Assembly: GCA_007131295.1 (NCBI GenBank)
Contig: SLQW01000025.1
Span: 1-60,964 of the forward strand
Direction: 5' to 3'
From: Pseudomonadales bacterium
Lineage (GTDB): Bacteria; Pseudomonadota; Gammaproteobacteria; Pseudomonadales; Azotimanducaceae
Length of the DNA: 60,964 bases
The notes under the pieces were generated by a model that was given only the letters and a program-made list of their open reading frames with translations, was not told the DNA's origin and did not search any database. The translations under genes and the position numbers were made by a program. Below are positions 24,427-33,104 of this stretch, piece by piece. How positions within the stretch are numbered: position 1 is the stretch's first letter; each line of letters starts with the position of its first letter.

Positions 24427-25989
24427 GTGGATCCGGACACCGAGCAGCTGATCGAGGCCCTCAAGCAACCGGAAGTCTGGCCTGGAGAGGTGGAGCGCGT
24501 CGAATGCGTAGAGACGCACATTTCATGGGTGTTCCTGACCGGCGACGTAGCCTACAAGATCCGTAAGCCCGTTGACCTCGGCTTCCTCGACTTCAGCACC
24601 CTCGTCAAGCGCGATCACTGCGCCCACGAGGAAGTTCGACTCAACCGACGTTTTGCGCCGGAACTCTACCTCGATGTCGTGCGCATCTCGGGCACGCCGC
24701 GGCGGCCTGTTGTCTGCGGGGCAGGAAAGCCGCTGGAGGTCGCGGTGCGCATGCGTCAGTTCGATCAGAGCAAGCAGCTCGATCGCGAACTCGAAGCAGG
24801 GCGCCTGATGCCCGAGGACATGATCGAAGTCGCGCGCGAGGTGGCCGGATTCCAGGAACGGGCGCCACGGGCGGAGCTCGGCGACCCCTATGGAACGCTT
24901 GCGCACGTTCTCGACCCGGTGCGGGAAAACTTCACCCAGATCCGCGCTGCCTTGGGTGAGTCGGGCACCGAACGGGACCGGCTCGCCAATCTCGAGGCTG
25001 TCAGCGAACGCTGGGCCACCGAACTCCGGGAGGTCTTTCAGGCCAGGCGGGCAGGCGACTTCATCCGCGAGGGGCATGGTGATCTGCACCTGGCGAATCT
25101 GACGCGTTTGCCCGAGGGCATCCGTGCGTTCGACTGCATCGAGTTCTCAGCGGACCTGCGCTGGATCGACGTTGTCAATGATATTGCTTTTCTATTCATG
25201 GACTTAGGGTTCCAATCTAGAAACGACCTTGGCTGGTGGTTCGTCAATGCCTGGCTCGAGTCCAGCGGCGATTACCGAGGCCTGGCCGTATTGCGCTTTT
25301 ATACCCTGTATCGCTGTATGGTCCGCGCCAAGGTCGCCGCGCTGCGCAGTCTTCAGCAGAGCGGCGCAGAGCGCGCAACGAGCGAGGACAATTTTCGAGC
25401 TCACATCAAGTATGCGCAGGCGCTGGTCGCGCCGGCGGCGCCGCGGGTTCTCCTGACCACCGGGCTGTCCGGCAGTGGCAAAAGCTGGGTTGCAAGCCGG
25501 GTGGCTGCCAACCTCGGGCTGGTGCATATCCGTTCCGACGTGGAGCGCAAGCGTCTGTTCGGGCTGGGCTATGACGAGCGCTCCGGCTCAGCTTTGAATG
25601 CGGGGATCTACAGCGAAAACGCCTCACAGATGACCTACGCGCGTCTCGCCGCATTGATGCGTGGGGTGCTCGAGTGCGGTCATGGGGTGATCATCGACGC
25701 GACCATGCTCACGCGCGCGCAGCGAGGGCCACTGTTGGAGTCCGCGCGCCGAAGCGGAGTCGAAGCCGGGATTCTTCACGTCACGGCAGCGCCGGCGGTA
25801 CTGCGGACGCGCATCGAGCAGCGAGCGCGCAAGTCGACGGATCCCTCTGAAGCAAATTCGGTAGTGCTGGCTGCGCAGATGAAGCATCTGGAGCCGCCGG
25901 CTGAGTCGGAAGGGGCATGGCTGCTCGAGGTGGACAACAGCGGTGATCTCGATATCCCAGGCCTCATCGACCAGATTCGCACCAGGTAA
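24427..25989 (+). CDS. bifunctional APH-like kinase/P-loop ATP-binding protein
   Basis: 520 aa from the GTG at 24427, chosen because GGAGA (24416-24420) is 6 nt upstream; a TTG at 24388 is less likely. Residues 1-330 form an aminoglycoside-phosphotransferase-like kinase domain with REGHGDLHLANL as the catalytic loop and FDCIEFSADLRWIDVVNDIAFL as the metal-binding segment. Residues 340-520 form a small P-loop kinase with Walker A GLSGSGKSWV and a later IIDATML. Proteins of this fusion are common in proteobacteria but have no settled function. The gene is divergent from zur. Confidence 0.85.
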   Translation: MDPDTEQLIEALKQPEVWPGEVERVECVETHISWVFLTGDVAYKIRKPVDLGFLDFSTLVKRDHCAHEEVRLNRRFAPELYLDVVRISGTPRRPVVCGAGKPLEVAVRMRQFDQSKQLDRELEAGRLMPEDMIEVAREVAGFQERAPRAELGDPYGTLAHVLDPVRENFTQIRAALGESGTERDRLANLEAVSERWATELREVFQARRAGDFIREGHGDLHLANLTRLPEGIRAFDCIEFSADLRWIDVVNDIAFLFMDLGFQSRNDLGWWFVNAWLESSGDYRGLAVLRFYTLYRCMVRAKVAALRSLQQSGAERATSEDNFRAHIKYAQALVAPAAPRVLLTTGLSGSGKSWVASRVAANLGLVHIRSDVERKRLFGLGYDERSGSALNAGIYSENASQMTYARLAALMRGVLECGHGVIIDATMLTRAQRGPLLESARRSGVEAGILHVTAAPAVLRTRIEQRARKSTDPSEANSVVLAAQMKHLEPPAESEGAWLLEVDNSGDLDIPGLIDQIRTR

Positions 25990-26096
25990 TGGTTCGCATA
26001 ATCTATATTATGTTAAATGAGCAATTCGCATTGCAGGCGGCCAGGAAGAATCGGCGCCGGCCCTCCCTTCCGGGGTCAGACCTGTTTTGGCGTTGG
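25990..26096. other. convergent intergenic segment with AT dyad and repeat-like palindrome
   Basis: CATAAT-CTAT-ATTATG (25997-26012) is a perfect AT-rich dyad just after the kinase stop, followed by a GC-rich stretch and GGGGTCAGACC (26072-26082), itself containing the palindrome GGTC-A-GACC. It probably ends both convergent transcripts. The second motif resembles fragments of dispersed repeats seen in other proteobacteria, which I cannot check. Confidence 0.35.
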
Positions 26097-27575
26097 TCAC
26101 TTGGAAATGCGCTGCACCATGCCGGAGGCGAGCTCCGGATCATCGAAGTGCCGGCGACCGAGAAAGGCCGTGGCGTGATGGCCCTTGCTGCGCATGGCGC
26201 CGGGATCGGGGATGCCAGCGGGAAACAGGAACAGGCGCTCGAGGCGCGAGGTGCCGGTGAGTAAGCCGTCGGGACGGAACGGAGGCCGCCTGGTGCCAGC
26301 CTCCAGGAGCTCCGCGTAGGGGCGGATGGTGTAGTCGAGATTGACCGCGGCGCCCTGCCCTGTGCTTTCCATATCCGTGGGCCAGCGCAGGAAGTGGGCG
26401 CCCGGGCTCGCAACGAAGCGTAGGCGCGCGGTGGCCGGCGGGCCGATCAGGACCAGCGGATCCTCGCGCGCCACTGGGTCTGGGTTGCGGAAGATGATGG
26501 GGGCATCGGCAGGCAGGAACAGGGTGTAGTAACAGCCGCAGGCATGGATGCTGTCCCACAGGAGGGGTCGACCGTCGGTATCCAGGGTGACGCGCCAGGT
26601 CAGGCCGTCGATAGGTCCTGCGTAAGGATCCAGCGGGTACTCTGGGCTGCGTTCCGGAAACCAGAACGTGTAGCTCAACTGCAGCAGTACTTCGCTGCCT
26701 AGGCGTACCAGGCTCGCTTCCGTGTATGCCGCGGGACTTTCCGTGTCGACTTGGGCACGTCCATCGCGGGCCTCGAGGCGACCGATGCGATCCGCGGTTG
26801 CCAGCGACGGACTGTCGACGACCGGAGCAAAGGTTTCGAAAAGGGCGTTGCGGGTGACTGCATCAGGCCACGGCCAGCCGAGCGGATGCTCTCGGCGCGC
26901 CAGGTCGAGTGCTTCCGCTACCCTGCTTCGATTCCAGGATGCCCCGGACTCTGGTTGCCAGCGGATGGCGATCTCGGGCGGTGGCTTCTGCTGCTGCAGA
27001 CTGTGCTCACCGAGGCGCCAGCGCTGTGCACCCAGGCGCAGGAACGGGCGAGCGAAGACGTAACCCCCGATGACGCGCTGCCAGTTGCGATAGGCATCCG
27101 GGTGCGTATGCGCCATGGCGCGTTCGCGCAGGCGCGGGTCGTCTTCGAGTTGGCGCGCCACGCTGGCAACGGCCGCTTCGCGGCAGGTGCTCATCCAGGC
27201 ATTGTCGGGATACGCACCCGCTGCGAGGCGTGCGTGTTCGCGGGCGGTTGCACGGGCATCCATGTCTGCCATGGCCTGCAGAATCGGCAACGGGTCGGTC
27301 TGCTTAGCGAGCGCGCGCCGGAGCGCATCGCTATGAAAACGGTCGCTGCGCAGCCAGGGGCCAAGCGGATGGCGGTGGTAACGGGGGTCGGCCACCCGCT
27401 GCAGCGAGACGGCCTGATCGAACTCTGCACGCAGGTTGGTGCACTCGGTATTCGCTCTTGCGGAGCCTGACGCTAGCGCAAGCGTGGCCAGGATGAGGAT
27501 CGTTATGTTATAACTTGGAACTCCGGTGCGGTTGCGGCCGCGTGTTCTCCAGCAGTCCAGTGCAGAGTTACCCAT
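26097..27575 (-). CDS. exported protein of unknown function
   Basis: 492 aa from the ATG at 27575. The N-terminus has a long Arg-rich n-region (MGNSALDCWRTRGRNR), then a hydrophobic core (ITILILATLALA) and an Ala-rich cleavage site (SARA-NTEC), so it is likely periplasmic or outer-membrane. I do not recognise a family. The mature part starts with a helical Arg-rich region and continues with beta-rich stretches (LLQLSYTFWFPERSPEYPL, TWRVTLDTDGRPLLWDSIH) and a CGCYYTLFLP motif that could bind a metal or cofactor. The start codon overlaps the divergent MerC start by two bases. A Zur-box-like palindrome lies inside the signal-peptide codons. Confidence 0.7.
   Translation of the reverse strand: MGNSALDCWRTRGRNRTGVPSYNITILILATLALASGSARANTECTNLRAEFDQAVSLQRVADPRYHRHPLGPWLRSDRFHSDALRRALAKQTDPLPILQAMADMDARATAREHARLAAGAYPDNAWMSTCREAAVASVARQLEDDPRLRERAMAHTHPDAYRNWQRVIGGYVFARPFLRLGAQRWRLGEHSLQQQKPPPEIAIRWQPESGASWNRSRVAEALDLARREHPLGWPWPDAVTRNALFETFAPVVDSPSLATADRIGRLEARDGRAQVDTESPAAYTEASLVRLGSEVLLQLSYTFWFPERSPEYPLDPYAGPIDGLTWRVTLDTDGRPLLWDSIHACGCYYTLFLPADAPIIFRNPDPVAREDPLVLIGPPATARLRFVASPGAHFLRWPTDMESTGQGAAVNLDYTIRPYAELLEAGTRRPPFRPDGLLTGTSRLERLFLFPAGIPDPGAMRSKGHHATAFLGRRHFDDPELASGMVQRISK
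27502..27514. promoter_or_regulatory. Zur-box-like palindrome
   Basis: GTTAT-GTT-ATAAC (27502-27514). It matches the E. coli-type Zur core GTTATANTATAAC at all positions except one in the centre. It lies upstream of both possible starts (27526 and 27574) of the MerC-domain gene, and a zur gene is 3.2 kb away. Repression of merC under zinc-replete conditions is the predicted role. Confidence 0.55.
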
Positions 27576-27948
27576 GTCGACGATTCGCCGTATTGATGGC
27601 AGCGCAATCTTCGTGTCGATGGTATGCGTCGTCCATTGTCTGGGGATGCCGCTGCTGCTCACTCTGGCGCCCATGCTGAGTCTGCACTGGCTCGAAGCGG
27701 AGCACTTTCACTGGCTCATGCTGCTCCTTGCCGTGCCGCTGTCGGTGTTCGGTTTATGGCAGGGCTTCCAGCGCCACACTCGCTGGCTGGTACCTGCACT
27801 TGGCGCCTTCGGCCTGGGCCTGATGGCCTATGATCTGTTGCCCGCGCACGACGACCATACACATGGCCTGACCCTGATCGGAGTGCTTCTGGTTGCGCTC
27901 GCGCACACTCTGAACATTCGCGGTATTCGTCAGTCCGCCTGTCACTGA
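27574..27948 (+). CDS. MerC-domain membrane protein
   Basis: 124 aa from the ATG at 27574 (a GTG at 27526 would add 16 residues). Four hydrophobic helices; the first contains VCVVHCLGMPLL, the CxxxC-type cysteine pair and Pro of MerC-domain proteins, originally from mercuric transport. A His-rich loop (AHDDHTHG) and a C-terminal SACH could bind a metal. No merR, merA or merT is nearby, so mercury resistance is not indicated. The Zur-box-like palindrome upstream suggests a zinc-related role. Confidence 0.8.
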   Translation: MSTIRRIDGSAIFVSMVCVVHCLGMPLLLTLAPMLSLHWLEAEHFHWLMLLLAVPLSVFGLWQGFQRHTRWLVPALGAFGLGLMAYDLLPAHDDHTHGLTLIGVLLVALAHTLNIRGIRQSACH

Positions 27949-27964
27949 CTGGCTGGCGGCTCGG

Positions 27965-29173
27965 TCAATAGGATTTGGGCTGCTCGAGCACACGCTCGGC
28001 GATGAAGTTCAGGATCATCTCCTGACTCACCGGGGCGATGCGCGGGATCAGCACCTCGCGAAACAGCCGCTCCACATCGTACTCCCGCGCATAGCCCATG
28101 CCGCCGTGGGTCAGTACCGCCCGCTCGCAGGCGCGGAACGCGGCTTCTGCGGCCAGGTACTTGGAGGCGTTGGCTTCGGCGCCACACGCTTCCCCTCGGT
28201 CGTAGCGCCCCGCCGCTTTCAGCACCATCAGCCATGCCGCTTCGAGTTCCATCCAGCAACGTGCGAGAGGGTGTGCGATGGCCTGGTTCTGGCCGATCGC
28301 GCGCCCGAAAACGACGCGTTCGCGTGCGTAATGCGCGGCCTTTTCGAGGGCGGCTCGACCAAGGCCGACCGCCTCGGCAGCAATCAGAATCCGTTCCGGA
28401 TTAAGACCGTGCAGAAGGCAGCGCCAACCGTCACCCTCTTCCCCGATGCGGTCTGCTGCCGGAACTTCGAGGCCGTCGATGAACAAGGCATTGGAGTCGA
28501 CCGCTGCCCTGCCCATCTTGGCGATCGGCTGAACCTCGATGCGGGTGCGGTCGAGTTCGGCGTAGAACAGTGTCAAACCCTCTGTGGGACGACGGCATTC
28601 GGCGAGTGGCGTGGTGCGTGTGAGCAGCATGATGCGAGTCGCGCTCTGGGCCGTCGAGGTCCAGAGCTTTCGGCCGTCGATCAGATAGTGGTCCCCCTGC
28701 CGCCGCGCTCGTGTCTCGATGGCGGTGGTATTGAGACCGGAGTCCGGCTCGGTCACGCCGAAGCAGGTGCGATCGCGGCCAGCGATGAGCGCCGGCAGGA
28801 ATCGCTGCTTCTGTTCCTCCGTACCGAAAACGACAATGGGATGCGGCCCGAAGAGATTGATGTGGATCGCGGACGCGCCGCTCATGCCAGCGCCGGATCG
28901 CGCGACCGTATGGGCGAGCAGCGCCGCCTCGGTGATGCCCAGACCGGCCCCGCCATACGCCAGCGGCATGGCGATACCGAGCCAGCCGGCTGCCGTGATG
29001 GCGGCTACGAAAGCCTCGGGGAAAGTGCCCTCTTCATCGCAACGTCGCCAGTATGCGGCATCGAAGTCTGCGCAGAGCCGTTCAACACCGTCGATGATCG
29101 CTTCCTGACCCGAATCCAGTTCGAAATCCACGGCTGCGTCCGTTCCTCTGCCTGCTCGGATAGAGTTCCTCAT
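27965..29173 (-). CDS. acyl-CoA dehydrogenase
   Basis: 402 aa from the ATG at 29173; 20 extra residues upstream look non-native. GVTEPDSGLNTTAI is the FAD/substrate loop, RKLWTSTAQ follows, ARERVVFGRAIGQNQAIAHPL and LTHGGMGYAREYDVERLFREV are the C-terminal domain landmarks. The catalytic base is probably a glutamate in this region, unassigned. It ends 16 bp from the merC stop. Electron acceptor should be the EtfAB pair encoded 11 kb away. Confidence 0.92.
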   Translation of the reverse strand: MRNSIRAGRGTDAAVDFELDSGQEAIIDGVERLCADFDAAYWRRCDEEGTFPEAFVAAITAAGWLGIAMPLAYGGAGLGITEAALLAHTVARSGAGMSGASAIHINLFGPHPIVVFGTEEQKQRFLPALIAGRDRTCFGVTEPDSGLNTTAIETRARRQGDHYLIDGRKLWTSTAQSATRIMLLTRTTPLAECRRPTEGLTLFYAELDRTRIEVQPIAKMGRAAVDSNALFIDGLEVPAADRIGEEGDGWRCLLHGLNPERILIAAEAVGLGRAALEKAAHYARERVVFGRAIGQNQAIAHPLARCWMELEAAWLMVLKAAGRYDRGEACGAEANASKYLAAEAAFRACERAVLTHGGMGYAREYDVERLFREVLIPRIAPVSQEMILNFIAERVLEQPKSY

Positions 29174-29427
29174 GGTGCAGGCTCGCCGCGTTTCTGGGAA
29201 GTGTGCAGCAGCCCACAGCGCGGCGGGATGCAAGTTGCGTCAGCGATGATGGGTCCGGCACACTCGGCAGTCATCGGCTGCAGGGCTTGGGCCAGCTCGT
29301 TCTACCGTTTGCAAAGCGAAACGCATCGCCCTCTGGCGCTGCGGCAACTCACAAGTGAGCGGAGCCTCGAGCTGGATCCAAGCAACCACTTGGCGCCGTG
29401 TCTCAGCTTTCCGGGGCTGGCCGATCA
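29174..29427. other. divergent intergenic region without recognisable elements
   Basis: 254 bp separating the acyl-CoA dehydrogenase and MBL genes. Apart from a short dyad CTCAC-AA-GTGAG (29348-29359), I see no promoter consensus, repeat or gene. It must contain both promoters. Confidence 0.4.
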
Positions 29428-30345
29428 ATGCGGATAAGCTTCTATGGCGTACGTGGGTCGGTGCCCAGCCCCGGACCCGCTACGGCTCACTTCGGCGGCA
29501 ACACTTCGTGTGTGCTGCTCGAACTTGCCGACGGCACCGTGCTGATCTTCGATGCGGGTACGGGCCTGCGACCTTTGGGTCAGCACCTCAGTGAAATCGC
29601 CAAACCACTGCACCTGCTGCTGACGCACAGTCACTGGGATCACATTCAGGGCCTTCCCTTCTTCGCACCGATTTATCAACCGGATCGGGAGATTCACATC
29701 TGTCGCAGTCTGCCGGAAGGCGACGCCGCGTTTGCCGGCGTCCTCGAGCAGATGAATGGCCACAACCACCCACTCGAACACGGAACGCTGCCGGCAGCGG
29801 TCGGCTATATGGACGACCCGCTCAGCTTCTTCGCGACTTTCGGCTTCGGTTTCAGCCGCAAGCTGCTGAACCACCCTGGCGGCGGATACGCCTACCGAAT
29901 CGATGAAGGTGATGCCGTGTTTGCCTATGTCACCGACAACGAACTCGACCCGCCGCAGGTTCCGGCCACCACCTTCGGAGAGTGGGTCGATTTCTGTGGG
30001 GGTGCGGACGTACTTGTTCACGATGCGCAGTACGTCGAGGCGGACATGCCGATGAAGCACGGCTGGGGGCACTCACTGGTGTCCCAGGTGCGCGAGCTGG
30101 CGCACGAGGCCGGTGTCGGCTGTCTGGTGATCTATCACCACGATCCGGATCGCACCGACCTGGAGGTTGCGAAAATTCTCGACGAAAGTCGCGAGTGGTT
30201 CGAGCGTCGCGGCAGTCGCACGCAAGTCGTTTGCGCCTGGGAGGGTCTGGTTATCGACGTCAGGCGCGGCGCGGGCCAGCGCACGCGGCTGGATATCAGC
30301 GGACTGCGCCCTAGTGGCCTCGTTTTGCCTGAAGGGACCTTCTGA
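29428..30345 (+). CDS. MBL-fold metallohydrolase (PhnP/cAMP-phosphodiesterase-like)
   Basis: 305 aa. The N-terminus MRISFYGVRGSVPSPG with GGNTSC and FDAGTGLR is the COG1235-type start. The metal site is HSHWDH (67-72), with further ligands in TDNELDPP/DVLVHDAQY and YHHDPDRTD. Family members hydrolyse cyclic phosphates or phosphodiesters; the substrate here is unknown. The ATG at 29428 was preferred to a start at 29398 because the family begins at this residue. Confidence 0.87.
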   Translation: MRISFYGVRGSVPSPGPATAHFGGNTSCVLLELADGTVLIFDAGTGLRPLGQHLSEIAKPLHLLLTHSHWDHIQGLPFFAPIYQPDREIHICRSLPEGDAAFAGVLEQMNGHNHPLEHGTLPAAVGYMDDPLSFFATFGFGFSRKLLNHPGGGYAYRIDEGDAVFAYVTDNELDPPQVPATTFGEWVDFCGGADVLVHDAQYVEADMPMKHGWGHSLVSQVRELAHEAGVGCLVIYHHDPDRTDLEVAKILDESREWFERRGSRTQVVCAWEGLVIDVRRGAGQRTRLDISGLRPSGLVLPEGTF

Positions 30346-30384
30346 CACCCAGCTGAAGCCGCCTCAGGCGTGATCAGTGCAGAA
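30340..30384. terminator. stem-loop between convergent MBL and gspM genes
   Basis: Outer arms TTCTGACAC (30340-30348) and GTGCAGAA (30377-30384) pair with one bulged A, and an inner CGCC-TCA-GGCG hairpin lies at 30360-30370. It covers the ends of both convergent genes. Confidence 0.4.
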
Positions 30385-30883
30385 GAATGCGGGCGCGCAC
30401 GCGACCCGGTGCGTTCTGCGCATCGAGCGTAGCGCTTCGGACCTGGATGCCGTCCTCGCGCTGGAGCCGCTCGAGCCAGACGACCAGTTCGCCGAAAGGC
30501 ACGTCGTCCAGTGAAACGGCTAACGCGTCACTGCCTTCCGGCTGAAAGCGGTTCAAGGTGATGCCGTGGCGTCGGGCTGAGCCGGCGACGGTGCTCAGCA
30601 GCGCCTGCCCGGTGCGAGGACCGGCGCCGGTTCGGGTCGTCGCGAGCTGCTGCAGCGTTTCCCGGTGCTCGAGAATCCACTGTTGATCGGCAAGGGCCCG
30701 CGCATGGCGGTTCTCTGCCACGCTGAGGCGGTCCTGAATCGGCAGCCAGACGAACAGCCAGAACAGCACCGCAACCAGGAAGATGGCGAGCAGGAACAAC
30801 ACGCGCTGATCGCGCTCGCTCTGTTCGAGGTACCAGCGCCCGGCCGTGGAGTCCTGCAACCGCGCTGTCAGGGTCTGGATCAT
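30374..30883 (-). CDS. gspM: type II secretion system protein GspM
   Basis: 169 aa. A short cytoplasmic N-terminus, one transmembrane helix (about 28-46, VLFLLAIFLVAVLFWLFVWLP), a coiled-coil segment and a small periplasmic ferredoxin-like domain. It belongs to the inner-membrane platform, where it partners GspL. The ATG overlaps the gspL stop (ATGA). It is the last gene of the gspE-M operon; no gspN follows. Confidence 0.88.
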   Translation of the reverse strand: MIQTLTARLQDSTAGRWYLEQSERDQRVLFLLAIFLVAVLFWLFVWLPIQDRLSVAENRHARALADQQWILEHRETLQQLATTRTGAGPRTGQALLSTVAGSARRHGITLNRFQPEGSDALAVSLDDVPFGELVVWLERLQREDGIQVRSATLDAQNAPGRVRARILLH

Positions 30884-32136
30884 GATGTCCCCCCGGCCCT
30901 GATACGCAACCGGGCCCTGACCGTCTGGGCTTCCTGAACCGCTGAGTCGATGACCACGGGGAAACCGGCGTTTTCCATGCCTTCCTTGAACCGATCCACT
31001 GTGCTTATGCCCGCCGTATCGAGATCCACTGCGAGATCACCGCGCTGGGCGTTGAACGTCAGGCTGCGGATCTGTACCCGGGCATCGTCGAGCTCGGCCA
31101 GGTGTTGAGCTGCGGCACCGAGCAGTTCCAGGAAAGTGGCACTGCCCTGCTCCTCCGTGCCGTCCAGCATGGCCGCCAACTCACGGCGCGGGTCCACGAC
31201 GCGGGTCCGGTCCGGGTGAATCTCCCGAAACAGTTCCACCGAGGATTCGCGCAGGCTGACGGCGCGCTGATCGAGCCACGCGGTGCGGCCGACATCGAGC
31301 GTGAGCTGCAACAGAAGCGCCGCGGCCGCGAGACCGGCGACCAGGCGCCAGCGAAGCCGGCCCTGGCTCGATCCGCGGGCGACGGCGAATGCTCCCTGGA
31401 GAAGGTCCAATGCGGTTTGACGGTCGAGGCCGGTTGCAATCGTGTGCAGGCGCGACCTTGGCAGGGTTTCCCGCTCGATGGATACCGGTCGCTGCTGAGC
31501 CAGCAGACTGTCGAGCTGGGCCAGATCGACGCCATCGTCGCCAGCAGCAGTCAGTAGATGCAAGGTCAGCGCGTCTTCGCCGTCGACTTGACCGGTCAGG
31601 TTCGACAGGGCCTGCGCCAGCAGGGCGCGGTCGACGACCATTGCATCACCGCCGCGTGTACTGATCCATGCGCTCTCATGCTCGACCAGAACCACGAAGT
31701 CAGCATCCGCTTGGTTCAGGGCATCGAGATCCAGATGCGCATGGCTGATCTGCAGTCCGGCTGCGGCAGCTTCGTCGAGCAAGGCTTGCAGGCGCTCCGG
31801 CGCGATGACGGCGACCGGCACACGACCGTCACCCTGGCGCTGACCGATGGCCAGATGCAGCTGCTCGACGTCCTCGGCGAGATACTCCTCGACGAGATAG
31901 GGCACGGCCATTTCCAGCTGCCGGCGGCTCCGGGCGGGGACGTTGACCGCCGTACGCAGCGCCTGCTCGCCGGGGACTACGAGGGTAACGGTCACTTCCT
32001 GGCCTTGGGTAACGGGCGCTGCCGCCGCAGCCTCCAGACCGCTTCCCTCGATGGCCTCGGCTTCGCTGCCCAGCAGGCAGAAGCGCCAATCCGGAGCGTC
32101 CTCGCCGGGCGGAAAAAGATACAGCCTGTCGTTCAT
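30880..32136 (-). CDS. gspL: type II secretion system protein GspL
   Basis: 418 aa. A cytoplasmic actin-like domain (about 1-260) that binds GspE, one transmembrane helix (about 266-286, LVAGLAAAALLLQLTLDV), and a periplasmic domain that pairs with GspM. VPARSRRQLEMAVPYLVEEYLAEDVEQLH is the typical N-domain motif. The start overlaps the gspK stop by 4 bp (ATGA). Confidence 0.9.
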   Translation of the reverse strand: MNDRLYLFPPGEDAPDWRFCLLGSEAEAIEGSGLEAAAAAPVTQGQEVTVTLVVPGEQALRTAVNVPARSRRQLEMAVPYLVEEYLAEDVEQLHLAIGQRQGDGRVPVAVIAPERLQALLDEAAAAGLQISHAHLDLDALNQADADFVVLVEHESAWISTRGGDAMVVDRALLAQALSNLTGQVDGEDALTLHLLTAAGDDGVDLAQLDSLLAQQRPVSIERETLPRSRLHTIATGLDRQTALDLLQGAFAVARGSSQGRLRWRLVAGLAAAALLLQLTLDVGRTAWLDQRAVSLRESSVELFREIHPDRTRVVDPRRELAAMLDGTEEQGSATFLELLGAAAQHLAELDDARVQIRSLTFNAQRGDLAVDLDTAGISTVDRFKEGMENAGFPVVIDSAVQEAQTVRARLRIRAGGTS

Positions 32137-33104
32137 CGGCGATCCTCGAGCGGCCAGCGCTCAGCGTCGTCAAACTCGGGCTCGAGGGCGCCGCCGAAGC
32201 GACGCCCGAGGACGCGGGTGAGACCGGTCTCGGTGTCTCGATGGATAACGGAGCGCAGCATCAGGCGCTGCGTACCGTAGACCACCAGAATCCTGGCTTC
32301 GAATACGCGGCTTTGCGTAGTCATGCTGCCCGCTTCTGGCGCGAAGCCCGCTTCCTGGCCGATCAGGTCGCCGGGAAGCTGCCAGGGTGTCAGCGGGTGA
32401 GCATAACGACCGGCCTGGATCGGATCCATGTTGGGTGCCAGCGCTGCCAGCACCGGACCTGGGGCCGTGTTGATGTTGATGACGTCTGCCTCGGTAGGCA
32501 ATGCAGTCACGAAGGGCAGCAGGCGCTCCACCTGTTCCGGCTCGAAGTTGGCCAGCAGGCGCAGTTCGGAGGCGCTTGCCATCGGTGCGTTCGCAGTCCG
32601 GTAGGCGGGGCTCTCGAGCAGATAGGTCGGGTCCTCTGCGCCCAGACCGTGAACCTCCTCGTCCGCGTCGATCCAGTCGAGAATGACGTCGGCGAGCGTC
32701 GGTTCCAGTTCCAGCGCAGCGAGCAGGCGCCGCAGTCTTTCCTGAGCGGCCGGATCAGCGTCGATGCTGTTGAGATTGAACAGCCCTTCCAGGTCGCGGA
32801 CGCGAATCTCGATGCTGCCCCCGTCGATCTCGAACGGAGCCTGAGGTTCAGCCCAGGCATCCTCGAGGCTGTCCACGGGCGGATTGCGGTCGTCGTCGAT
32901 GCGGTCGGCGTGCAGCAGGTGACGGATGAACGCTTCGGCTCCAAGGGCGTAGCCCATCGCCTGCTGGGCATGCAAGGCCTGCCGAGTGTAGGCCACGGAC
33001 AGATGATGGCGTCCCAGCAACTGCGCCAGGATCACGCTGGCGAGGGCTGCGACGAGGAGCACCGTCAGCAGGGCAATACCGCGCTGGTGAGCTGTCCTAG
33101 CCAT
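32133..33104 (-). CDS. gspK: type II secretion minor pseudopilin GspK
   Basis: 323 aa from the ATG at 33104. The prepilin leader MARTAHQRG precedes IALLTVLLVAALASV; position +5 is Thr rather than Glu, as expected for GspK, which caps the pseudopilus tip. The large globular part includes DLEGLFNLNSID and helix-hairpin-helix-like segments ending in VININTAPGPVLAAL. It overlaps the gspJ end by 8 bp. Confidence 0.9.
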   Translation of the reverse strand: MARTAHQRGIALLTVLLVAALASVILAQLLGRHHLSVAYTRQALHAQQAMGYALGAEAFIRHLLHADRIDDDRNPPVDSLEDAWAEPQAPFEIDGGSIEIRVRDLEGLFNLNSIDADPAAQERLRRLLAALELEPTLADVILDWIDADEEVHGLGAEDPTYLLESPAYRTANAPMASASELRLLANFEPEQVERLLPFVTALPTEADVININTAPGPVLAALAPNMDPIQAGRYAHPLTPWQLPGDLIGQEAGFAPEAGSMTTQSRVFEARILVVYGTQRLMLRSVIHRDTETGLTRVLGRRFGGALEPEFDDAERWPLEDRR

